From Synechococcus sp. RS9916 (GTDB lineage: Bacteria; Cyanobacteriota; Cyanobacteriia; PCC-6307; Cyanobiaceae), in contig NZ_DS022299.1 of the NCBI RefSeq assembly GCF_000153825.1, forward strand, positions 647,216-711,215: DNA of 64,000 nt. The letters are read 5' to 3'. Positions 46,346 through 55,764 of the stretch are shown here, piece after piece (position 1 is the first letter of the stretch; each line of letters starts with the position of its first letter). A program made the position numbers and the translations under genes. The notes under the pieces are model-generated. The model searched no databases. It worked only from the letters and a program-made list of their open reading frames with translations, and was not told where the DNA came from.

Positions 46346-47247
46346 TCAGCCAAATCCGTCGCCTGAAGGCTTTGTGTCTAAGAAAGCCTGGCGTCGTCGC
46401 GATTGGGTGTTGCGGTCTTGCGGTGAGTTTCAGCAGCGCGATTCTGATTCGTTGGACGCAAGCTGCTCGCCCCCAGCTCGAGCCGGAATCCACTCTGCTG
46501 GCTTTGCTCAATGAGGTCTCCAGCGATAGCCCCAAGTTGGTGGATGATCCGCTGAAATCCCCTCGACCAGCTGTGCCACGGGCGGAGAGCTGGCAATCAC
46601 CATTGGCGAAGCAATGCAAGGATTTGGATCAGCGCGTCCGTCGACGCCTTGAAGCGATTCGCAAGCGGCTGGAGCAGGATCGTGAGGAGATCAGTATTGA
46701 TGCAAGCAACTATGGGAAGCGGTATCGCTTGGATCCATGGAAGCAACCCATTGATCCCAAGCCTCGATTGGTTGTACTGCATGAAACCTCAAATACTCTT
46801 TCTTCAGCCATCAACACGTTCAAGACTTACCACCCCAATGACAATGATCAGGTGAGTTATCACACCCTGATTGGTCGTTCTGGTGAGGTGGTTGATGTGG
46901 TGGATCCATTCATGCGTGCCTATGGGGCTGGATATTCAGCTTTCCTTGGTGAGTGGGCGGTGACTAATCCTGAATTCATGGGCTCTGTCAACAACTTTGC
47001 TCTTCATCTGAGCCTCGAGACCCCAGCTGATGGCTACATCGGTGGACGCACCCATAGTGGTTACACCTCCGAGCAATATGACGCTCTTGCCGTTGTTCTG
47101 GACGAATGGATGAGCCAATTTGGCATTCCCCCGGAAGCCATAACTACCCATGAACATGTGGATCTTGGTGGGGAACGAGGGGATCCAAGAAGTTTTGACT
47201 GGGGCGAACTTCAGGTGCGACTCGCAGCACTCAAGCGTCTCTGTTGA
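46327..47247 (+). CDS. Peptidoglycan amidase (Amidase_2/PGRP fold)
   Basis: 306 aa. One hydrophobic anchor at about residues 20-40 (VVAIGCCGLAVSFSSAILI), a charged coiled region (about 95-125), then the zinc amidase domain: LVVLHETSNT (first His), THEHVDLG (second His) and GDPRSFDW (third ligand). It should cut the MurNAc-L-Ala bond in the periplasm. ATG 46327, inside the end of the M61 gene. Convergent with the pentapeptide gene. Confidence 0.86.
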   Translation: MVQDSLISQIRRLKALCLRKPGVVAIGCCGLAVSFSSAILIRWTQAARPQLEPESTLLALLNEVSSDSPKLVDDPLKSPRPAVPRAESWQSPLAKQCKDLDQRVRRRLEAIRKRLEQDREEISIDASNYGKRYRLDPWKQPIDPKPRLVVLHETSNTLSSAINTFKTYHPNDNDQVSYHTLIGRSGEVVDVVDPFMRAYGAGYSAFLGEWAVTNPEFMGSVNNFALHLSLETPADGYIGGRTHSGYTSEQYDALAVVLDEWMSQFGIPPEAITTHEHVDLGGERGDPRSFDWGELQVRLAALKRLC

Positions 47248-47267
47248 TCCGTAGTGGCAACAAGCTC

Positions 47268-47807
47268 TCACTTGAATCGACAACTGTTTCGGACAATCGT
47301 GCCATTGGGGAGAATTGTGTTGTCCATGCAGATGCCGTAGGGTTGATCTTTCATTACTTCGCGATAGAAGATCTCGTCGACTTTTGCGCCGCGAAGATCA
47401 GCGTCCTCAAGGGTATGAATAAATCCAACATAGGTGCCCCTGAGATCAGCGCCGCGAAGATCTGCTTGGGTAAACCAAACGTCGTAGAGGATGGCGCCAC
47501 GTAAATCAGCATTTCGGAAATTGGATGATCGTGTGAAAAACGTATGACTGAGGTCGCTATTGCGTAGATCTGCCCCTTCAAAGTTTGTGGTTAGCATGTA
47601 CATGTTGCTTAGATTGGCATCGCGAAGATCTGCATTCGAGAAGTCTGAATCGATAAATCGCTTGTCGCCCATAGTCTTGGAACTGAAATCAATGCCACGC
47701 AGATTGCAGCCTGGGCAGCGCATCGGTAGTTCAGGGGTGTCAGCTTGCACCGCCATTGGCATGGCGCACAGCAGGACTTGGCTGGCCAGTTGAATGAGGA
47801 GCTTCAT
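47268..47807 (-). CDS. Secreted pentapeptide-repeat protein
   Basis: 179 aa. Signal peptide MKLLIQLASQVLLCAMPMAVQA, a CPGCNLRGIDF entry, then about 15 consecutive A(D/N)LxX-type pentapeptides (SNADLRDANLSNMY, EGADLRNSDLSHTF, ADLRGADLRGTY). This gives a right-handed quadrilateral beta-helix, a scaffold with no catalysis implied. Four Cys (two near the N terminus, two near the C terminus) could form disulfides after export to lumen or periplasm. Confidence 0.85.
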   Translation of the reverse strand: MKLLIQLASQVLLCAMPMAVQADTPELPMRCPGCNLRGIDFSSKTMGDKRFIDSDFSNADLRDANLSNMYMLTTNFEGADLRNSDLSHTFFTRSSNFRNADLRGAILYDVWFTQADLRGADLRGTYVGFIHTLEDADLRGAKVDEIFYREVMKDQPYGICMDNTILPNGTIVRNSCRFK

Positions 47808-47899
47808 CTGTTTCCGCGGGTTGCGTATTGAGAGTTCAAGAAATGATGGGACCGTTTCTGGTGGTCTTGGGCAGTGGCCCAGTATCGGTTGGGGAAGGT

Positions 47900-48724
47900 C
47901 TAAACGAAGTGCGGATTTGGTTTGCGCGTGGAGGAATAAATGAGCGCATGCAATGCCGGATCTTGCATGTAACGAAGAATCCGGGCTGGATAATCCAGTT
48001 TGCCGTTGTGGAGATAAGCCAAGGTCGCGATCGCCTTCGCGTCTCGATAGGAGGCACTTGCGGAGAGCATCCGGGTCTCCGGTAGATCGAGTGCGCGTTT
48101 CAGGCGGTGAAGCTTTCCAGCCAGCAGAGAGACGTTTTGCTCTGGATCGAGGAGCAGGTTCCGGGCTGCTGCAATTTCCTCGTCTGTGGGTTGGTTCGGG
48201 AGCAGCCCCTGGTGAATCAACTCACTGATGCCCAGTTGCGCTGGCCCGTGGGTCGAAACCAATCCGGAGTGGGCGACGAAAGGGAGCCCTTCTCCAGGTT
48301 TCGAGTGTTGGATTTCGTCGTAGAGGATGCCCGTGAGCAGCATCGGATTGAGGTGGTGGGCCGCTGATTCGCGCAGAATCACTGGTTTCAGCTCAGCCAG
48401 CTGGGTCAGGGTCCTGGCACGTAAGGGTTCGAATTGGTCTACCCCGTGGGTGAAAAGCTGGGCGATTGGCGTCTGGGGACCATGGACGCCAAAGCGACGT
48501 TGCAAGTTCTGGAGTTCTTCAGCCGAGAAGTCTGTTGGATTCGCCCGTTCCGGAACAGTGAACCCCGGGTTCCCTTCGTTGGCAATTTGTGCGTCGATAA
48601 TTCGCCCGATGGGCACAGGAGTAAACAGGAAACGTGCCAGTCCCACACTGGCGAACGCCAAAGTGCAAGCCGCGATTACCCGAGGTTTGCAAGCAGAGGG
48701 GAACACGCGACCTTTTGTGGCCAT
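47900..48724 (-). CDS. Lysozyme-like / transglycosylase-like exported protein
   Basis: 274 aa. An N-terminal anchor (about residues 13-35) is followed by a soluble domain. It shows GILYDEIQHSKPG, a possible catalytic Glu placed as in soluble lytic transglycosylases, then STHGPAQLGISEL (an analogue of the GLMQI motif) and LLLDPEQNVSLLAGKLHRL, as in the DPEENI region of that fold. I infer a GH23-like wall enzyme, although the motifs are divergent. ATG 48724. Divergent from pgi. Confidence 0.65.
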   Translation of the reverse strand: MATKGRVFPSACKPRVIAACTLAFASVGLARFLFTPVPIGRIIDAQIANEGNPGFTVPERANPTDFSAEELQNLQRRFGVHGPQTPIAQLFTHGVDQFEPLRARTLTQLAELKPVILRESAAHHLNPMLLTGILYDEIQHSKPGEGLPFVAHSGLVSTHGPAQLGISELIHQGLLPNQPTDEEIAAARNLLLDPEQNVSLLAGKLHRLKRALDLPETRMLSASASYRDAKAIATLAYLHNGKLDYPARILRYMQDPALHALIYSSTRKPNPHFV

Positions 48725-48813
48725 GGGCAGACGCTAGCTGTGCTGTCGCAGAAATTGGGCAGCATTGAAAATCGAGGATAGCTTCAGGCAGTGAGCGGCC
48801 TCGATGACCAGCG

Positions 48814-50412
48814 ATGAGCTTCCCGGACTTCTGCGCGAACGATCCACAGGTTCAGTGGCAGCGCTTCTGTGAGCTGCTCTGGTTCCACGATGGCCTTGGA
48901 ATGTGGCTGGATATCAGCCGCATGCACGTCAATCAGGCTGACCTTGACGAGCTGAAACCACGGTTTGATCAAGCCTTTAAGGCGATGGCAGCCCTTGAAG
49001 GTGGAGCCATTGCCAACGGCGATGAGCAACGCCAGGTGGGCCATTACTGGCTACGCCATCCCCAGCTGGCTCCTGACCCTGAGGTGCAGGCGCACATTGC
49101 GACCGAAGTTGATCAGATTGAAGCCTTTGGTCGGTCGATTGTTCGTGGTGAGATCAAGGCACCGAACGGCCAGGCCTTCACGGATGTGCTGTGGATTGGT
49201 ATCGGCGGCAGTGGCTTAGGCCCTCTGCTGATGATCCGGGCTTTACAAGAGGAAGGTGCGGGGCTTCCCTTTCATTTCTTCGACAACGTTGATCCCAATG
49301 GGATGAGTCGTGTCCTCGCCGGTCTCGGTGACGCGCTTCCGACCACGTTGGTGATCACCGTGAGTAAGTCCGGTGGTACCCCAGAGCCCCATTTGGGCAT
49401 GGAACAGGCTCGTCATCGTGTGGAAGCCAGTGGTGGCAGCTGGGCTGGTCAAGCCGTGGCCATCACGATGGCCAACAGCAAACTTGATCAAAAGGCGAGC
49501 CAGGAAGGATGGCTCCAGCGCTTCGACATGTTCGATTGGGTCGGTGGGCGCACCAGCATCACCAGCGCTGTGGGCCTGGTGCCAGGCGCGTTAATCGGTG
49601 CGGATATTCGCGAGTTTCTGGATGGCGCGGCTCAGATGGATGCCGCGACCCGACTCGACGATCTGGAACGCAACCCCGCTGCCCTGATGGCTGCCTCCTG
49701 GTTCGTCGCCGGGGAGGGTTGTGGAAAGCGCGACATGGTTGTGTTGCCCTATCGCGACCGACTTGAGGTGTTTAGCCGTTATCTCCAACAGTTGGTGATG
49801 GAGTCCCTTGGCAAGCGTTTGGATCGGGCCGGCAATGTTGTTCATCAGGGAATTGCCGTTTATGGCAACAAAGGCTCCACAGATCAACACGCTTATGTCC
49901 AGCAGCTACGCGATGGCGTCGATAACTTCTTCGTCACGTTCATCGAAGCACTGAAAGACAGTCAGGACATTCCCGATATCAATGGGGAACGTCCCGGTGA
50001 TTTTCTGGATGGTTTTTTACAAGGAACCCGTTCGGCTCTCACCGAGGGTGGTCGTCAAAGCATCAGCATCAGCATGCGTCAGTTCGATGCTCGTCGTCTT
50101 GGCGCTTTGATTGCTCTGTTTGAACGTGCCGTCGGCCTTTATGGAGAGCTCGTCAACATCAATGCCTATCACCAACCCGGTGTTGAGGCTGGCAAGAAAG
50201 CTGCTGCAGCGATTCTGAACCTCCAAGGTCAGGTCGAAGCGGTCTTGGCTGATGGACAGTCGCGATCCGTGAGTGAAGTCCACGCGGCCATTGGTGAGGG
50301 TTCCGTTGAAGCGGTCTTCTGGATCCTGCGTCACCTCACTGGCAACGAGCGTGGCTACAGCGCACAGGGCAGCTGGGATGCGCCAGCAACACTGCGGTTC
50401 AGCAAATCCTGA
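48814..50412 (+). CDS. pgi: Glucose-6-phosphate isomerase
   Basis: 532 aa. Interconverts glucose-6-P and fructose-6-P. The sugar-phosphate motif VITVSKSGGTPE, the WIGIGGSGLGPLL loop and late active-site NQHGVE-like residues (YGNKGSTDQHAYVQQL) are seen. ATG 48814 (MSFPDFCANDPQVQ). Divergent from the lysozyme-like gene, and it ends at the hairpin shared with leuS. Confidence 0.95.
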   Translation: MSFPDFCANDPQVQWQRFCELLWFHDGLGMWLDISRMHVNQADLDELKPRFDQAFKAMAALEGGAIANGDEQRQVGHYWLRHPQLAPDPEVQAHIATEVDQIEAFGRSIVRGEIKAPNGQAFTDVLWIGIGGSGLGPLLMIRALQEEGAGLPFHFFDNVDPNGMSRVLAGLGDALPTTLVITVSKSGGTPEPHLGMEQARHRVEASGGSWAGQAVAITMANSKLDQKASQEGWLQRFDMFDWVGGRTSITSAVGLVPGALIGADIREFLDGAAQMDAATRLDDLERNPAALMAASWFVAGEGCGKRDMVVLPYRDRLEVFSRYLQQLVMESLGKRLDRAGNVVHQGIAVYGNKGSTDQHAYVQQLRDGVDNFFVTFIEALKDSQDIPDINGERPGDFLDGFLQGTRSALTEGGRQSISISMRQFDARRLGALIALFERAVGLYGELVNINAYHQPGVEAGKKAAAAILNLQGQVEAVLADGQSRSVSEVHAAIGEGSVEAVFWILRHLTGNERGYSAQGSWDAPATLRFSKS

Positions 50413-50420
50413 AGCGAATT

Positions 50421-50453
50421 CGTCAACCTGGTGTTCAAGGCACCAGGTTGACG
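50421..50453. terminator. Perfect 13-bp hairpin between convergent pgi and leuS
   Basis: CGTCAACCTGGTG pairs exactly with CACCAGGTTGACG around a 7-nt loop. The left arm is just beyond the pgi stop, the loop contains the leuS stop (50435-50437), and the right arm encodes the last LeuS residues. No strong T run on either side. Probably a bidirectional transcription end or 3' RNA-protecting structure. Confidence 0.7.
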
Positions 50454-53083
50454 AGCTTCCCGGGCACCACGATCACCCGTCGGGGGGACTGACCCTCGAG
50501 CCACTTCTTGGCTACATCACTGGCTAGAGCAAGCTCTTCCAACCTTGCTTTGTCCGCGTCCGCAGGAACTTGAAGGCTCCCGCGCACTTTCCCCTTCACT
50601 TGGATGACCAGCTCGATCGTGTCTTTGACCAAGGCTGCTGGGTCATGGATCGGCCATGGCTGCTGATGCACGCTTTGGCTTCCCTTGAGACGATGCCAAA
50701 ACTCTTCGGCCAAGTGCGGCGCGAATGGAGCCAGCAGCCGGATCAGCACCGATAGTGCTTCCTGTCGGACAGCAGGGGTCACGGTCTCGAGGGCACCGCT
50801 GAGGGCGTTCGACAGTTTCATCAATTCGGAGATGGCCGTGTTGAACTGAAAATCTCCGCTGAGATCTTCTCCGATTTCGGCGATGGCCGTGTGAACGGCT
50901 CGGCGCACCTCTTGTTCAGCTTCGCTGAGTTCCGCAGGAAGCGTGAGTGCTCCATCGCCACTAAGGCAGACCGGTTGGTCAGCGTTGGTGGCAGCAGACT
51001 CCACCAATCGCCAAAGCCGCTGGAGAAAGCGGAACTGTCCCTCCACATCCGCGTCATCCCATTCCAGGTCCTTTTCAGGAGGTGCCTTGAACAGGATGAA
51101 CATGCGTGCCGTGTCGGCTCCGTAGCGATCGATCACAGCGGCCGGATCAACGCCGTTGTACTTCGATTTCGACATTTTCTCGAACAGCACCTCCAGCTCT
51201 CCGCCGTCGTCGGGATCGCGTGGGTCGCCTTCATCGCTGACACGGTCCGGTGCGACGTAGCGACCTGTGCGGGGATTGCGATAGGTCACGGCCTGCACCA
51301 TGCCTTGCGTGAGCAGTCGTTCGAACGGCTCGTCGATGGTCAGGAGCCCGCGATCACGGAGAGCCTTCGTGAAGAAACGGGCATACAGCAGGTGCAAAAT
51401 GGCGTGCTCGATGCCTCCGACGTATTGCTTGACGGGCAACCAGCGGGCGATCGCTTCGGGTGTGAAAGGTGCGTCGGTGTTGCCGGGATCAGCGAAGCGC
51501 AGGAAATACCAGGACGAACACATGAAGGTGTCCATGGTGTCGGTTTCGCGGCGGGCTGGCTTACCGCAGCTGGGGCAAGGCACGGAAACCCACGAGTCCA
51601 ACTGGGCGAGTGGGGATCCGCCTTTGCCTGACAAGTCAGCGTCCTTGGGGAGCCTGACCGGTAGCTCCTCACGCGGGACGGGTACGGCCCCACAACTATC
51701 GCAATGGATGATTGGAATCGGGCACCCCCAGTAGCGCTGCCGCGAAATCAACCAGTCACGCAAGCGAAACTGCACTTTGGGTTGAGCCCAGCCTTCGTCA
51801 CGTCCTTTGGCAGTAATGGCTTCTTTCGCCTCTTCCGAGGCCATGCCGTCGAAGTCCCCCGAATGAATCAAAACCCCTGGCTCAGTCCAGGCCTCGCCAT
51901 CATTCAGGTGCTCATCAGCACCTGGCACCTGAATCACCACCCGCACGGGTAGCTCATGGCGGCGGGCAAAAAGGAAATCGCGTTCGTCGTGAGCAGGCAC
52001 ACCCATCACGGCGCCGGTGCCGTAGTCAGCGAGCACGTAATCAGCAATCCAGACAGGAAGCTTCTCTCCGTTCACTGGATTGGTCACTTCAGCGCCAATC
52101 GGTAGTCCGCGCTTGGGTTGATCCTCAGCAGTGCGTTCGTCCGAGCTGAGGGTGCTCATCAGGTCGCGAAATGCTGTGACGGCATCGCGATGGTCTGCAC
52201 TGGTGATCGCGTTGACAAGAGGATGTTCTGGTGCCAGTACGACGTAACTGGCACCAAACAGGGTGTCGGGTCGCGTGGTGAAGACCGTGATGGTCTTGTC
52301 GGCACCAACAGCGGCTGCTGCATCGCCCGTCAGCGAGAACTGAATTTCAGCGCCCTTTGAGCGGCCAATCCAATTGGCCTGCATGGTGCGCACTCGCTCT
52401 GGCCAACCCTTCAGCTGATCAAGGTCATCCAGCAAAGCATCGGCATAGTCGGTGATTTTGAGAAACCACTGACGCAGAAGACGTTTCTCGACGACAGCAC
52501 CGGAGCGCCAGGATTTCCCATCAGCATCCACTTGCTCGTTGGCCAGAACGGTTTGATCAATTGGATCCCAGTTGACCTGGGCCTCCTTTTGATAAGCGAG
52601 GCCTCCTTGTTGCAATTCCAGGAACAACCACTGCGTCCATCGGTAGTAGTCGTCGTGGCACGTGGCCTGCTCTCGGGTCCAGTCGATCGATAACCCCAGG
52701 CGACCGAGCTGATCCCTCATCTGACCGATGTTGTGATCGGTCCAGACGCCAGGGTCGATGCCGCGTTCGATGGCCGCATTTTCTGCAGGGAGTCCGAAGG
52801 CGTCCCACCCCATGGGATGCAGCACTGCATCGCCACGCATCCGCTGCACCCGTGCAATCACGTCAGTGATGACGTAGTTGCGGACATGCCCCATGTGCAG
52901 GCTCCCCGAGGGGTAGGGGAACATCGACAACGCGTAAAAGGGAGGACGGGGATCGTCTGCAGCCGGAGTGCTGTCGAGGTCGATGTCCTTCCAATGGGAC
53001 TGCCATCGCTGCTCTGTATCGAGCGGGTCGTAGCGGCGCTGGCCGTTGCTGGATTCAGGCTGGGAGGACGACGCGGCAGTCAC
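50435..53083 (-). CDS. leuS: Leucyl-tRNA synthetase
   Basis: 882 aa class-I synthetase. The HIGH-equivalent is [14 protein letters not shown], and [12 protein letters not shown] carries the KMSKS loop. The CP1 editing domain (about 220-410) contains the [12 protein letters not shown] motif, and a zinc-type insert has [10 protein letters not shown] and CPSCGKPA. Length is normal. I chose GTG 53083 ([13 protein letters not shown]); the frame extends to 53122 but without conserved residues. Confidence 0.95.
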   Translation of the reverse strand: MTAASSSQPESSNGQRRYDPLDTEQRWQSHWKDIDLDSTPAADDPRPPFYALSMFPYPSGSLHMGHVRNYVITDVIARVQRMRGDAVLHPMGWDAFGLPAENAAIERGIDPGVWTDHNIGQMRDQLGRLGLSIDWTREQATCHDDYYRWTQWLFLELQQGGLAYQKEAQVNWDPIDQTVLANEQVDADGKSWRSGAVVEKRLLRQWFLKITDYADALLDDLDQLKGWPERVRTMQANWIGRSKGAEIQFSLTGDAAAAVGADKTITVFTTRPDTLFGASYVVLAPEHPLVNAITSADHRDAVTAFRDLMSTLSSDERTAEDQPKRGLPIGAEVTNPVNGEKLPVWIADYVLADYGTGAVMGVPAHDERDFLFARRHELPVRVVIQVPGADEHLNDGEAWTEPGVLIHSGDFDGMASEEAKEAITAKGRDEGWAQPKVQFRLRDWLISRQRYWGCPIPIIHCDSCGAVPVPREELPVRLPKDADLSGKGGSPLAQLDSWVSVPCPSCGKPARRETDTMDTFMCSSWYFLRFADPGNTDAPFTPEAIARWLPVKQYVGGIEHAILHLLYARFFTKALRDRGLLTIDEPFERLLTQGMVQAVTYRNPRTGRYVAPDRVSDEGDPRDPDDGGELEVLFEKMSKSKYNGVDPAAVIDRYGADTARMFILFKAPPEKDLEWDDADVEGQFRFLQRLWRLVESAATNADQPVCLSGDGALTLPAELSEAEQEVRRAVHTAIAEIGEDLSGDFQFNTAISELMKLSNALSGALETVTPAVRQEALSVLIRLLAPFAPHLAEEFWHRLKGSQSVHQQPWPIHDPAALVKDTIELVIQVKGKVRGSLQVPADADKARLEELALASDVAKKWLEGQSPRRVIVVPGKLVNLVP

Positions 53084-53146
53084 GGGCGAAATACACCTGG
53101 CTGAGATCGTGCCACAGCCCATTCACGCAACCTTGTGGGTCAACGT

Positions 53147-53368
53147 TCAGCCGAGAGGACGGATCACCAAAATCTGCCGACGGTTGATCAAGACCAGTTC
53201 ACTGGCATCCGTGCGACGTAGCGCAAGAAAGTCTGGGTCTTGCCATTGCAAAACACCCTCCTGAACTGTTCCGTTGGGCAATTCCAGCCTGAGTAGACGC
53301 TGTTCACGGGTCCAGGCCTGCAGCTGTCGCACACCCGGCAGACTGGGGTCGAAACTGGTGTCATCCAT
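53147..53368 (-). CDS. hfq: Hfq homologue, cyanobacterial type
   Basis: 73 aa Sm-like protein. VRQLQAWTREQRLLRLEL covers the N-terminal helix and first strand, and LVLINRRQILVIRPL is the Sm2-like strand. The canonical KH motif of RNA-binding Hfq is missing, as in other cyanobacteria, where Hfq instead supports type IV pili (known in Synechocystis through PilB1). ATG 53368. Divergent from dapF with only 24 bp between starts, a familiar cyanobacterial pairing. Confidence 0.88.
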   Translation of the reverse strand: MDDTSFDPSLPGVRQLQAWTREQRLLRLELPNGTVQEGVLQWQDPDFLALRRTDASELVLINRRQILVIRPLG

Positions 53369-53392
53369 CGCTTCGGCGCAGACAGGGAACCC

Positions 53393-54511
53393 ATGCTGCA
53401 GTTCAGCAAATATCAGGGCCTCGGCAATGACTTCGTCTTGATCGAAGGCCGAGATGGTCGTTTAGATGCCTCCATCACCTCTCCAGATCCCCAATGGGTG
53501 AGGCGGATTTGTGATCGCCGCTTTGGCGTCGGCGGTGATGGAATCATCCTGGCCCTTCCTCCGGAGGGACCTGGGGAACTGCGCATGCGCATCTTCAATG
53601 CTGATGGCAGCGAAGCGGAGATGTGCGGCAACGGCATTCGCTGCCTTGCCCGGTTTCTGGCAGATAGTGATGGCGATGCTCCAGGCCGCTCCTGGAGTAT
53701 CGAAACGCCCGCCGGTTTGATCATCCCCGTCCTGCAGGAGGACGGCCAGATCAAGGTCGACATGGGAGCACCGATGCTGGCACCAGACACTGTTCCCACC
53801 ACCTTGGCTGTGGGCGAGCAGGGCCTTCCCCAAGGTGAATTGACGATCAACGGGGATCTGCTCAAGGTTGCTGCCGTGGGGATGGGGAACCCTCACGTGG
53901 TGGTTCCTGTCCCCGACCTGGCATCCATTCCTTTTGATGCATGGGGAGCGGCTTTGGAAGTGGATCCGAGCTTCCCTGCCAAAACCAATGTGCATTTCCT
54001 CCAGGTCAAGGGAAGTGATGCGCTGGACATTCGGGTCTGGGAACGGGGTGCAGGGCCAACACTGGCTTGTGGAACGGGCGCTTGCGCCACCTTGGTCGCT
54101 GCGCACCTGCTGGGTCTGTCTGAGGCCACTGCAGAGGTCATGCTCCCCGGCGGCCCGCTGCAAATCAGCTGGCCTGATCGTGGAGGATCGGTGTTCATGA
54201 CCGGCCCTGCCGAAGCCGTTTTTGACGGGGTTGTTGTGCCGGAGCTTGTGCCTTTCCCCATCGGCCAGCCCAGCAAGCCGCCCGCCGCTCCACAACCAGC
54301 GCAAAAGACATCAGCAGGATCTGCCACTTTTGATTGCTCACGCGATTGTCAAGACGGTTGCCGGCAACCGGATAACTGTCTGCGCGCTGAAGCGCAGCAA
54401 CAAGTGCAGTCACTTCTCGATTCCATGTCCCTCGACGCGATGATCAATCTGGCAACCGACTCTCTTGAAGAGCGCACACGCTCCAGGATCGATCAGAACC
54501 TCGGTGGCTGA
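53393..54511 (+). CDS. dapF: Diaminopimelate epimerase with Cys-rich C-terminal extension
   Basis: 372 aa, about 85 longer than the usual enzyme. The epimerase part (1-285) converts LL-DAP to meso-DAP for lysine and peptidoglycan: catalytic Cys78 in EMCGNGIRC and Cys226 in LACGTGACA. After a Pro/Ala linker (286-312), a tail carries C315, C319, C323, C329 (spacing C-x3-C-x3-C-x5-C) and a helical REEA-like region ending SLEERTRSRIDQ. The tail could bind a metal. ATG 53393. Confidence 0.94.
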   Translation: MLQFSKYQGLGNDFVLIEGRDGRLDASITSPDPQWVRRICDRRFGVGGDGIILALPPEGPGELRMRIFNADGSEAEMCGNGIRCLARFLADSDGDAPGRSWSIETPAGLIIPVLQEDGQIKVDMGAPMLAPDTVPTTLAVGEQGLPQGELTINGDLLKVAAVGMGNPHVVVPVPDLASIPFDAWGAALEVDPSFPAKTNVHFLQVKGSDALDIRVWERGAGPTLACGTGACATLVAAHLLGLSEATAEVMLPGGPLQISWPDRGGSVFMTGPAEAVFDGVVVPELVPFPIGQPSKPPAAPQPAQKTSAGSATFDCSRDCQDGCRQPDNCLRAEAQQQVQSLLDSMSLDAMINLATDSLEERTRSRIDQNLGG

Positions 54512-55697
54512 GCCACGCACCTCGATTTATCTCGATAGCTGCGCCACAGCTCCTCCACGGAGCGGTGTTGTCGATGAAATCGTTCGCGCTCACGCAACAG
54601 CATGGGGCAACCCATCCAGCCTTCATCAGCCGGGGTTGGATGCTGCAGACCTGCTGGAACGCTCACGCCTGCGTGTTGCTTCTGCGTTGAATGCCAACCC
54701 CGATGACGTGATCGTCACGTCAGGAGCGACCGAATCTGTTCACCTGGCCCTTGGTGGGATGGCCTTGAGCCGTCCCCCAGGCCGGGTGGTGATTTCCGCG
54801 GTGGAACATCCGGCGGTCACAGCTGCAGCACAACAATTGAAGGCGCAGGGCTGGGAGCTACAGACCTGGCCAGTGGATGGCCTCGGACGCATTCGACTCG
54901 ACTGCCTGGAGTCACTCCTGGCTCCACCAACAGTGCTCGTCTCGTTGATCTGGGGCCAAAGCGAAGTGGGCACCCTGCAGCCCATCCACACAGTGGGACT
55001 GGCTTGCCAGCAACGGGGGATTCCATTCCATGTGGATGCAACCCAAGTTCTCAGTCAGGGGTGTCCTGACTGGGCCAAGCTGCCGGTTGACCTGCTGAGT
55101 GCTTCCAGCCACAAATTCGGGGGTCCAAAAGGGGTCGGGCTGCTGCTGGCACGGTCTGCTCTCCGCCGGCGCCTCGGTCCTCTTCTCGGCGGCGGCGGTC
55201 AGGAACAGGGCCTGCGAGCGGGAACGCAGCCCGTTCCGTTAGTTGCCGGTATGGCTGCAGCCCTGGAGCAATCGCCGCGCTGGACTCCCGCAGATTGGAG
55301 CAAGGAGACCCAAGATCCGTTGCCAGCCATCGCTGTCTTGAGGGATCAGTGGATGGAAGGTTTGCTAGAGGATCCCAGGCTTCAGCTCACCGGAGATCCG
55401 CGCTGGCGATTACCCCATCACATTTCAGTCTTGGTCAGTGACCACAATGGCCAGCCCCTTTCGGGTCGAGCTCTTGTGCGCGAATTAGCCCGACGTGGAA
55501 TCGCCGTCAGCAGTGGCAGTGCCTGTTCGTCTGGGAAAGACACAGGCAGTCCTGTGCTGGCAGCCATGCAAGTGGCGCCAAGCCTGCAACGTTCAGGATT
55601 GCGACTGAGCTTGGGATCCTGGGTGTCTCCGCAGCATTTCCCGCCATTGAGGGAAGCCCTCGATCAGGCTCTTGCTGCTGTCTCCGAAGCGTCCTGA
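54504..55697 (+). CDS. Cysteine desulfurase (NifS/IscS family)
   Basis: 397 aa PLP enzyme that delivers sulfur from cysteine. IYLDSCATAPPRSGVVDEI at the start, the SSHKFGGPKG lysine and the active-site Cys in AVSSGSACSSGK are visible. It lacks the long flexible loop of SufS, so it is IscS/NifS-like. The start is GTG 54504 (MAEPRTSIYLD), overlapping the dapF stop by 8 nt. Co-expression with dapF is likely. Confidence 0.92.
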   Translation: MAEPRTSIYLDSCATAPPRSGVVDEIVRAHATAWGNPSSLHQPGLDAADLLERSRLRVASALNANPDDVIVTSGATESVHLALGGMALSRPPGRVVISAVEHPAVTAAAQQLKAQGWELQTWPVDGLGRIRLDCLESLLAPPTVLVSLIWGQSEVGTLQPIHTVGLACQQRGIPFHVDATQVLSQGCPDWAKLPVDLLSASSHKFGGPKGVGLLLARSALRRRLGPLLGGGGQEQGLRAGTQPVPLVAGMAAALEQSPRWTPADWSKETQDPLPAIAVLRDQWMEGLLEDPRLQLTGDPRWRLPHHISVLVSDHNGQPLSGRALVRELARRGIAVSSGSACSSGKDTGSPVLAAMQVAPSLQRSGLRLSLGSWVSPQHFPPLREALDQALAAVSEAS

Positions 55698-55764
55698 GCT
55701 CAGCGGCCAAGGTGCGCTGAGAGATCGTTGACCGCGTTACCCTCCACCCACTGAACGATGTCCT

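Noticed and set aside
53462-54304. 280-codon minus-strand frame
   Set aside because: Antisense shadow of dapF, low-quality composition.
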